Shown here: positions 6,301 to 10,497 of the stretch, one piece after another
How the letters are laid out: every line of letters starts with the position of its first letter
Position numbering within the stretch: the first letter of the stretch is position 1
Assembly: GCA_045590855.1 (NCBI GenBank)
Contig: JAZNRV010000095.1
Span: 1 to 10,497 of the forward strand
Direction: 5' to 3'
DNA length: 10,497 nt
Origin: RGIG3009 sp045590855
GTDB taxonomy: Bacteria; Bacillota; Clostridia; Oscillospirales; Acutalibacteraceae
The notes under the pieces: model-generated
Database searches by the model: none
Seen by the model: only the letters and a program-made list of their open reading frames with translations
Told to the model about the DNA's origin: nothing
Program-made: the position numbers and the translations under genes

Positions 6301-8411
6301 TTACCGTCACCGTCTGTTTGGGTAGTTTTGCTGAAATTCTCTTGCGTATTACCAACCAAATCGCCGGCACTGCCGGAAAGCAAGTTGACTTCTTCGGTCA
6401 ATTCAAACACCTTCACACTCGAAAGAGACGCTGCGATATCAGAACCCGCCTTGTTTACAAAGGTGATGGTGAACGACGAAGTATTAGACGAGGCCTCAAA
6501 ATAACCATATTTTCCGTACGCTTCCACCCACGAACTATCGGCAGTTGCAGCGGTGTTGGTCCAAGTTATCCAAGTATATGTATTGGTACTAGTGGTTTGG
6601 ACCTCGCAATTTTTACCTTTTAAAATTGCCGACAGCAAGTATTTCTTGCCTGTCTTGAGGGGGCGTTGCAAGGTTACGGTGAATGTATAGGATACATCCG
6701 CACCTTCTGCCGCAGGCAACGTAATGTACGGTTTGTCTTGATAACCGCCGCTTTCGTACTTGGTCATGGCATCGGTGTTTGCCGTAATACCGGCAAGCAC
6801 ATCGTCGGGCAACAGGTTGTTATTCACCGTTACCGTAGCGGTAGCCGGTGTTTTGACGCCTTGGTATGTGGCAGTAATGGTGGCGGTTTTGAGTTTATCG
6901 CCGGTATACACCGCGGTTACCACACCATTAGCATTTACCGTAGCAACCGACTCGTCACTGCTGGTCCAAGTGGTTTTTTCCGGCAACGCCGTCGAATTTG
7001 CCGGTGCGGTACCCACTACCGACAATGTATCGGTGGCACCCGCACCCAACAAGGTCACTTGCGTTTTATTCATTTGGATTGCCGTGGGTTCTATAACCGT
7101 CATTTTTACCGTGTAAGAGGCAACAGGCACATTTGTCACGGAAGAAGTGGCGGTAATAGTAGCCGTAGCCCCCGGCGTGTTGCTGATCATTTTGACCAGA
7201 CCGGAAGTCGCATCCACGGTGGCAACCGTGCTATCGCTGCTGCTAAACGTTACATTGCCGCAATAGGCGTTGGCATCCCACACCTCGCCAACTTTACCTT
7301 GGGGGTAAATCAGCGCCGTGCTGCCGGACACCATCGGCACCTCGGGTTGTGCAAACTGCATTTCCGAGATGGCGGGGATGGTGCTTGTGTCTGCCGTATT
7401 GGTAGCCGTTTGGTTGGTTAAGCAAAAAGAAAAATCATCGACGTACATACCGGCGGTGTTAGTAAACGTTGCGCCAACCATGTAACGAAGGTCTCCTGTA
7501 CGCATTAACCATGCCGTTGCCGTATACCAACCGTTTGCGTCCGGACCGGTAACAAAGTTTTTTACCAATTTACCACCGCTATTGGCTTGTAACAGAACAT
7601 TCGGTTTTGCATCGGTTTTACCTTTAAAACGATACGATACTTTAGCAACATTACCCTCAGGAAATACACCTGACCCGTCAAGACCGAGAAAATCAACATT
7701 AGCACTGCGGACAACGGTGTCTGATGTTGCAGAGAGTTCCCATACCTTGTTGGTGGTATCGGCCGGGTCGGTGGCAACCTTCATCGTTATGCCGCCAGTA
7801 GTCATGTGTCCATTAAATACATAATAGTAAGCCCCATCTGCCCCCGCCAAGGAACTGCCGTCAGAGCCGGGCATAAGATTCATGCCCACTTCGTATTCGT
7901 ACAATTCAAAATTGTCATAATACACATCTGTATCCGCATTACCGTATATAGTAAGGCTTGTGGATTTAGTAATATCATTATTCGCTGTAAAGATAACAAC
8001 TTGCTGCACCCAGTCATCAGAAGCTTTCTGCGTTTTTGAAGAGATGTCGGCAGAAGCAATCTTACCAGCACCCAAAGGCATAGTAAAGCTTGTAACGCCC
8101 CCTTTTGTCACATAACGCAAAAGGTAGGTGGTACCGTTTTTGAATGCTATAGTCGGCGTGCCGCACCAAACAGACGACGTACCCTTCGCTATCTTAAGAC
8201 CTTTGGAACCGTTGTGGCCCACACCGTCTACAACAGAAACACCGGTCTCTGTCCAACCGGAACCGGGGGTGCCGTTTTCGAAGTCGCCGTTGGTAAACAA
8301 GTTAGTCGGCTCCTCTGCAGCAGCAGGTAACACCAAACCGCTGATGGCGCAACTGACCAACATGGCAACCGCGAGCGCACATGCCAGTAGACGTCTTGAC
8401 ATTTTTTTCAT
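3396..8411 (-). CDS. Very large exported multidomain surface protein with phage-fibre/C-type-lectin-like C-terminus
   Basis: A 1671-residue exported protein. The start ATG 8411 has AGGAGG at 8425-8420, 8 bases away. Residues 1-32 are a signal peptide (KK, RR, then a hydrophobic stretch 8-28). Cleavage is likely after A32 in LPAAAEE, although LVSC at 18-21 also resembles a lipobox. Modules in order: CBM-like beta-sandwich A (34-174) and B (175-333); two Ig-like Big2-type domains (about 361-442 and 443-530, with SSDSTVATVD and SSDESVATVN); diverged copies A' (531-672) and B' (675-812); a third Ig-like domain (815-898); a linker; then a domain at 1000-1155 resembling clostridial surface proteins. 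The final part (1156-1671) resembles phage tail-fibre proteins (DNIYPWSGMVRCN 1202-1214, LHPAFI 1271-1276, IYVGAFEG 1285-1292). It ends in a C-type-lectin/FGE-like fold, with IENPVGNVWHF 1508-1518, NGGGF 1632-1636 and GSRLLY 1661-1666. Likely role: binding of glycans or host/cell surfaces. No LPxTG, SLH, dockerin or C-terminal membrane segment is visible, and no catalytic domain. Domain names are from pattern recognition, not a search. Confidence 0.85.
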   Translation of the reverse strand: MKKMSRRLLACALAVAMLVSCAISGLVLPAAAEEPTNLFTNGDFENGTPGSGWTETGVSVVDGVGHNGSKGLKIAKGTSSVWCGTPTIAFKNGTTYLLRYVTKGGVTSFTMPLGAGKIASADISSKTQKASDDWVQQVVIFTANNDITKSTSLTIYGNADTDVYYDNFELYEYEVGMNLMPGSDGSSLAGADGAYYYVFNGHMTTGGITMKVATDPADTTNKVWELSATSDTVVRSANVDFLGLDGSGVFPEGNVAKVSYRFKGKTDAKPNVLLQANSGGKLVKNFVTGPDANGWYTATAWLMRTGDLRYMVGATFTNTAGMYVDDFSFCLTNQTATNTADTSTIPAISEMQFAQPEVPMVSGSTALIYPQGKVGEVWDANAYCGNVTFSSSDSTVATVDATSGLVKMISNTPGATATITATSSVTNVPVASYTVKMTVIEPTAIQMNKTQVTLLGAGATDTLSVVGTAPANSTALPEKTTWTSSDESVATVNANGVVTAVYTGDKLKTATITATYQGVKTPATATVTVNNNLLPDDVLAGITANTDAMTKYESGGYQDKPYITLPAAEGADVSYTFTVTLQRPLKTGKKYLLSAILKGKNCEVQTTSTNTYTWITWTNTAATADSSWVEAYGKYGYFEASSNTSSFTITFVNKAGSDIAASLSSVKVFELTEEVNLLSGSAGDLVGNTQENFSKTTQTDGDGNEWYYIAGNTNKKHDHERYGKTGYIYEYSVKYKPADATNGKFYANLESSPNKNGDVISTQVVGPDADGWYTYTAWIEQFGETVGFLTSVPFCTTGPVYAKDWSCYLVPKTQEPIYGSNKVLACGSQTTLASLTWLGAANANAQWSIGDENILSFADGSKTITAASVTVKAKAFGTTTVTVKAGEADPVTILVKVLPNTFEANFDISNANVVLKDLSGNFMNSLIPGALISVEVTPNSGYLPTPGTLRYVDAEGTEKRLLNRTSMNGTVNSYMMKVPEGAFTLKNDLVSTSENSFTAGTIATSYRELDSEQGGKVDGIRFLTRLYIEGLDLTGDTIKIKYNGTEYEVESMGTLLKRATNTTELTLENVGSSDAGTIWMAENYSKADGNSLSVSGYSDNSLDFAAIMTTSNPSETFKDRKYTSRGYIQLEGLDEIIYTTPRTDSAADAQKRATGELVTSSAKYGVKWSTTDPDDLGARCFDAEGLTATIGIGDTNGYSDFDNIYPWSGMVRCNIKEGADGEDVIVYEGEDGFALDGSNGNVFVRIPKFSVQKYTEDGYEYRVITGDNTNLHPAFIEDGKVLDAIYVGAFEGYIDEGKLSSVSGVIPSNNVYAADFLTAAQANGVRYTMYDNRSVDALWTLVAVEYGCRNTNRVFGYGVADYKQPDSNYGSCIVRFDGTDTNEVYVTKNVDATERVMPVGSTITICRDTQDNIIAQRKITGRRNETVEGVEYTVFEFDGESLDLIKGTFDKDGKFVSGDFVGSAPIYTNYVEDAPSGAMTTWHTGRANWITTDENLKVTQNPIRYRWIENPVGNVWHFLPDVTFKNGEMYTCNNIRDYEFGNADGIKYISTGITSFENNYPNNGYKNDTTGLWNEANGYLPNLWITSLIDDSGHVFGDEYSKELTSKQAFGAYYYMRSRSTYDKDIPVFIANGGGFDHQWRCNMLTNRGWMDASNKWYLYGSRLLYKQIQE

Positions 8412-8534
8412 TGCAAAAACCTCCTGAATAAAATTTTGTTCCCTATATTTATATCAAAATTAAGAACGACGAAAACACAGATTGGTATCATTCTGTTGAA
8501 ATGATTTTAAAAAACCATCTGCCCACCTAATTCT

Positions 8535-8564
8535 TTTATACAACATTTTCACGTTATATGTAAA
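8535..8564 (-). promoter_or_regulatory. Probable promoter of the large surface-protein gene
   Basis: On the minus strand, TTTACA (8564-8559, 5 of 6) and TATAAA (8540-8535, 5 of 6) are separated by 18 bp. The start point would be near 8528, giving an unusually long leader of about 117 bases before the ATG. The leader contains ATCATT/AATGAT (8487-8492 and 8500-8505) and overlapping ACAGA/TCTGT palindromes, which could be operators or RNA hairpins. Confidence 0.6.
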
Positions 8565-8569
8565 TAGTA

Positions 8570-8614
8570 TTTTTTTGGTAAAAAAATGTTATTTTTTTAT
8601 ATTTATGCAAAAAA
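8570..8614. promoter_or_regulatory. Phased A/T tracts between divergent promoters
   Basis: Four homopolymer tracts, T7 (8570-8576), A7 (8580-8586), T7 (8592-8598) and A6 (8609-8614), are spaced roughly one to one-and-a-half helical turns apart. They lie directly upstream of the surface-protein -35 box. Such tracts usually bend DNA and can act as an UP element or as a binding site for nucleoid proteins. The function is inferred. Confidence 0.35.
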
Positions 8615-8638
8615 CAGCCATTACAATCACATTTTTAT

Positions 8639-8660
8639 TTGACATTTTGTTGACATTTTG
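8639..8660 (+). repeat. Two perfect tandem copies of an 11-bp sequence (probable operator)
   Basis: TTGACATTTTG occurs at 8639-8649 and again at 8650-8660 with no gap, so the copies lie on the same DNA face one turn apart. The second copy contains the -35 box of the AraC-family gene. AraC-family proteins bind direct half-site repeats, so this may be an autoregulatory operator. It could also be a chance duplication of the -35 region. Confidence 0.5.
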
Positions 8661-8677
8661 TTTTTCTCGGTTAAAAT
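8650..8677 (+). promoter_or_regulatory. Promoter of the first AraC-family gene
   Basis: TTGACA (8650-8655, perfect) and TAAAAT (8672-8677, 5 of 6) are separated by 16 bp. Transcription should start near 8684, which is the first base of the ribosome binding site GAGGTGA. The leader would be only about 12 bases. An alternative -35 in the first repeat copy (8639-8644) would be too far from this -10 box. Confidence 0.65.
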
Positions 8678-8695
8678 GTAACTGAGGTGAGAACC

Positions 8696-9472
8696 ATGGA
8701 ATTAGCCAACGGCATATTGTATGACTACGATTACATCAGCGGCAAGCACGGTGTTTTGACAGATTTGCATTGCCACAATCGTTTTGAACTGTTGTACCTT
8801 GTCAGCGGGAGCATGCACCATGTGGTCGAGGACCGCAAATATTTAATCTACGGTGGCGACTTAGTGTTGGTGCGCCCTTCAACCTACCATTATCTTGAAC
8901 GGCTATCCGAAGAACCCTATGAGCGGTACAACATTTTGTTCGACCCCCAAAAAATCGAAGTGGACGTGTCGCTGATACCGCAGGATACGGAAGTTATCAA
9001 TCTTTCAAACAACCCCATTGCTCGCCGATTGTTTAAAAAATTGGAATATTACAACCAAAACCTTGAAGTGAAAGATTTTACCAAAATTGTGGAGCATATG
9101 CTGCACGAATTGTTTCTTAACTTACATATTTTTTCGGATATTACGCACCGCGAAAAAATCATTCTATCCCCTATTTTGTCCAAGGCTTTGGCGTACATTA
9201 ATGAGAATCTCTTCACTATCTCGGATATAGATGAAGTGGCGCAAGCGTTGTACATTTCGCCAAGCTACTTGTTTTATTTGTTCCGCACAACACTGCACCA
9301 AACGCCGCGCAAGTATATTACCGAAAAACGGTTACTTGCCGCGCAACAGAAAATTAGTGCCGGTAAAAAACCGACCGAAATTTATGTCGAATGCGGATTC
9401 CGCGATTATACCACCTTTTTTAGGTGCTATACGGCACATTTTGGTCATGCACCATCCGAGGAAAATAAATAA
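8696..9472 (+). CDS. AraC-family transcriptional regulator (cupin sensor domain)
   Basis: A 258-residue cytoplasmic DNA-binding regulator. Residues 1-90 form a cupin-like ligand-sensing domain (DLHCHNRFELLYLVSG at 23-38). The linker runs to about 155, and residues 160-255 form the AraC/XylS double helix-turn-helix. The first helix-turn-helix lies around ISDIDEVAQALYISPSYLFYLFR (175-197). The second carries the family signature GFRDYTTFFRCYTAHFGHAPSE (234-255). The start is ATG 8696, with GAGGTGA (8684-8690) 5 bases upstream. An in-frame GTG at 8687 lies inside that ribosome binding site and is rejected. It is divergent from the large surface-protein gene, and the shared 284-bp region holds both promoters. 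It is therefore a good candidate to control that gene and itself. Ligand unknown; the family often senses sugars. Confidence 0.93.
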   Translation: MELANGILYDYDYISGKHGVLTDLHCHNRFELLYLVSGSMHHVVEDRKYLIYGGDLVLVRPSTYHYLERLSEEPYERYNILFDPQKIEVDVSLIPQDTEVINLSNNPIARRLFKKLEYYNQNLEVKDFTKIVEHMLHELFLNLHIFSDITHREKIILSPILSKALAYINENLFTISDIDEVAQALYISPSYLFYLFRTTLHQTPRKYITEKRLLAAQQKISAGKKPTEIYVECGFRDYTTFFRCYTAHFGHAPSEENK

Positions 9473-9591
9473 AATACTTATCTTCATTATACCGTTTAGA
9501 AAACAATAGTTCTATAACGACAACTATTAAATTGATTGCATTTTCTACAAAGTAAGTTTTTACAAGAGTGTTAATACAGGGGTGAAAAATT
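9473..9591 (+). other. Spacer between the two AraC-family genes, weak inverted repeat
   Basis: A 7-base inverted repeat AATAGTT (9505-9511) / AACTATT (9522-9528) is present with a 10-base loop. It has no T tract and so is a poor terminator. I see no clearly acceptable -35/-10 pair for the second gene; TTGCAT around 9536 followed by TTTACA is weak. Read-through from the first regulator is therefore possible. Confidence 0.3.
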
Positions 9592-10461
9592 ATGAAGACG
9601 TCTTATCATCTTCGTTATGGCTTTTTTGATGCGCCATTAAAGTTTGACACACTTTCCTTGGTACAAATAGGCAGAATGTATTGCGAAAAAGATACGGTTA
9701 TCCAAGAACATATTCATACAAACCTGTTTGAACTAACCGTTGTGACCGAAGGTGAAGGTGTGATTTCTTCCAACAAAATCCCCACATCGGTTAAACGAGG
9801 CGACATTTATATTTCATTTCCGTGTGATACGCATGAAATTATTTCTAACAACGAGAATCCGCTTAAATATGATTTTGTCGCTTTTCACCCCACCGACGAG
9901 CCTTTGTTAACAGAATTTGAAAAAATCATTGAAAACAATTATTCTCCCTACTGCCGTGTTTTCCATGATGAAAGAATACGCCAAATTGTGGCAAATGCCC
10001 TTGCGGAAATCCAAGAAAAAAAGGTATATTCACAAGAACTTCTTTCCGCACTTTTTAGGCAAATGATAATTTATATCATTCGCGATTTTCAAGACGTTAA
10101 ACGCAATAAGCGGGATGATAAAACAACCGCCACCGCCGCAGAAATACTTTGTTATAAACTGATGCACTATATTGATACTCACATCTTTTCCATGAAAAAC
10201 CTTGAAGAAATAGCCGATATCATGGGGTATAGTTACAGTTATCTTTCTACTTTGTTCAAGAAAACCACAAACAACACGCTTTCTCATTATTTTAATGAAA
10301 AGAAAATGGACGTTGCCCGATTGATGATTTTGGAAAACGATTTAAAAATTACCGAAATTTCAGAACGATTAAATTATTCTTCCGTGTATGCTTTCAGTAA
10401 AGCATTTCGAAGCCGATACCAAGTTTCTCCCCGCTCATATCGAAAAAACAATACCGAGTAA
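9592..10461 (+). CDS. Second AraC-family transcriptional regulator
   Basis: A 289-residue regulator. Residues 1-100 form a cupin-like domain (EHIHTNLFELTVVTEGEG at 39-56). The middle region to about 180 is helical, and the AraC/XylS DNA-binding domain spans 190-287. In it, KNLEEIADIMGYSYSYLSTLFK (202-223) is the first helix-turn-helix. The second has LNYSSVYAFSKAFRSRYQVSPRSYR (260-284), close to the family consensus. AGGGGTGA at 9578-9585 sets the ATG, 6 bases away. The protein is only distantly similar to the neighbouring AraC regulator and appears more A/T-rich in codon use, which may suggest separate origin rather than recent duplication. It probably works alongside its neighbour, with different ligands or targets. 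A terminator follows. Confidence 0.93.
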   Translation: MKTSYHLRYGFFDAPLKFDTLSLVQIGRMYCEKDTVIQEHIHTNLFELTVVTEGEGVISSNKIPTSVKRGDIYISFPCDTHEIISNNENPLKYDFVAFHPTDEPLLTEFEKIIENNYSPYCRVFHDERIRQIVANALAEIQEKKVYSQELLSALFRQMIIYIIRDFQDVKRNKRDDKTTATAAEILCYKLMHYIDTHIFSMKNLEEIADIMGYSYSYLSTLFKKTTNNTLSHYFNEKKMDVARLMILENDLKITEISERLNYSSVYAFSKAFRSRYQVSPRSYRKNNTE

Positions 10462-10472
10462 AAACACACGAC

Positions 10473-10497
10473 CATTCCGCCAAATCTTGGCGGAATG
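10473..10497 (+). terminator. Terminator hairpin after the second AraC-family gene (cut by the window)
   Basis: Perfect 11-base arms CATTCCGCCAA (10473-10483) and TTGGCGGAATG (10487-10497) close on a 3-base loop, ATC. The stem reaches the last base of the window, so the T tract, if any, lies outside. Its position 11 bases after the stop codon makes a rho-independent terminator likely, though a bidirectional one shared with a minus-strand gene to the right is also possible. Confidence 0.65.

Noticed and set aside
6666..7421. 251-codon open frame on the plus strand
   Set aside because: It is antisense to the large surface-protein gene, has repetitive low-complexity composition and no ribosome binding site; it is a shadow of the coding strand.
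8687..8695. GTG start for the first AraC-family gene
   Set aside because: It lies inside the GAGGTGA ribosome binding site and too near the predicted transcription start.
1..10497. DGR reverse transcriptase, template repeat, CRISPR array, tRNA or rRNA genes, insertion sequences
   Set aside because: None could be seen on either strand. The DGR idea therefore rests only on the C-terminal fold of the surface protein.

Overview
The window looks like a chromosomal piece of an anaerobic Firmicute of the class Clostridia, most likely an Oscillospiraceae/Ruminococcaceae-type gut bacterium. The reasons are strong AGGAGG-type ribosome binding sites, sigma-A-like promoters, moderate base composition, a large Ig-like/carbohydrate-binding-like secreted protein, and a dispersed-looking CCTCCCTC/GAGGGAGG hairpin of a kind I associate with such genomes. 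No sequence search was possible, so the taxonomy is inference.

Layout. Positions 1-3000 are housekeeping, all on the minus strand: the N-terminal part of trigger factor (tig, cut by the left edge) with its own promoter, then a calcineurin-like metallophosphoesterase and threonine synthase (thrC). The last two form a tight two-gene operon, thrC first, driven by a near-consensus promoter at 3004-3032. Positions 2983-3264 are non-coding and structured: an inverted repeat around the thrC -35 box, a repeat-like two-hairpin element, and a very stable terminator.

Positions 3265-8411 are an accessory surface module, also on the minus strand. A 1671-residue exported protein comes first, followed 14 bases later by a 38-codon ORF with its own strong ribosome binding site; the 18-bp terminator lies just beyond. 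The large protein contains a duplicated set of beta-rich modules with Ig-like (Big2-type) domains. It then has a domain resembling those of clostridial surface proteins, and a C-terminal ~510 residues that resemble phage tail-fibre proteins ending in a C-type-lectin/formylglycine-generating-enzyme-like fold. That fold is the one used by variable proteins of diversity-generating retroelements (DGRs). No reverse transcriptase or template repeat is in the window.

Positions 8412-10497 hold a divergent control region (A/T tracts, a tandem 11-bp repeat, one promoter each way) and two plus-strand AraC-family regulators with cupin-like sensor domains. A terminator hairpin follows at the right edge. 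The divergent arrangement suggests that one or both regulators control the surface protein, perhaps in response to a sugar.

The most interesting part is the surface module: a probable phage-fibre-like lectin placed on a bacterial secreted protein, with a small acidic peptide co-transcribed and two adjacent AraC regulators.
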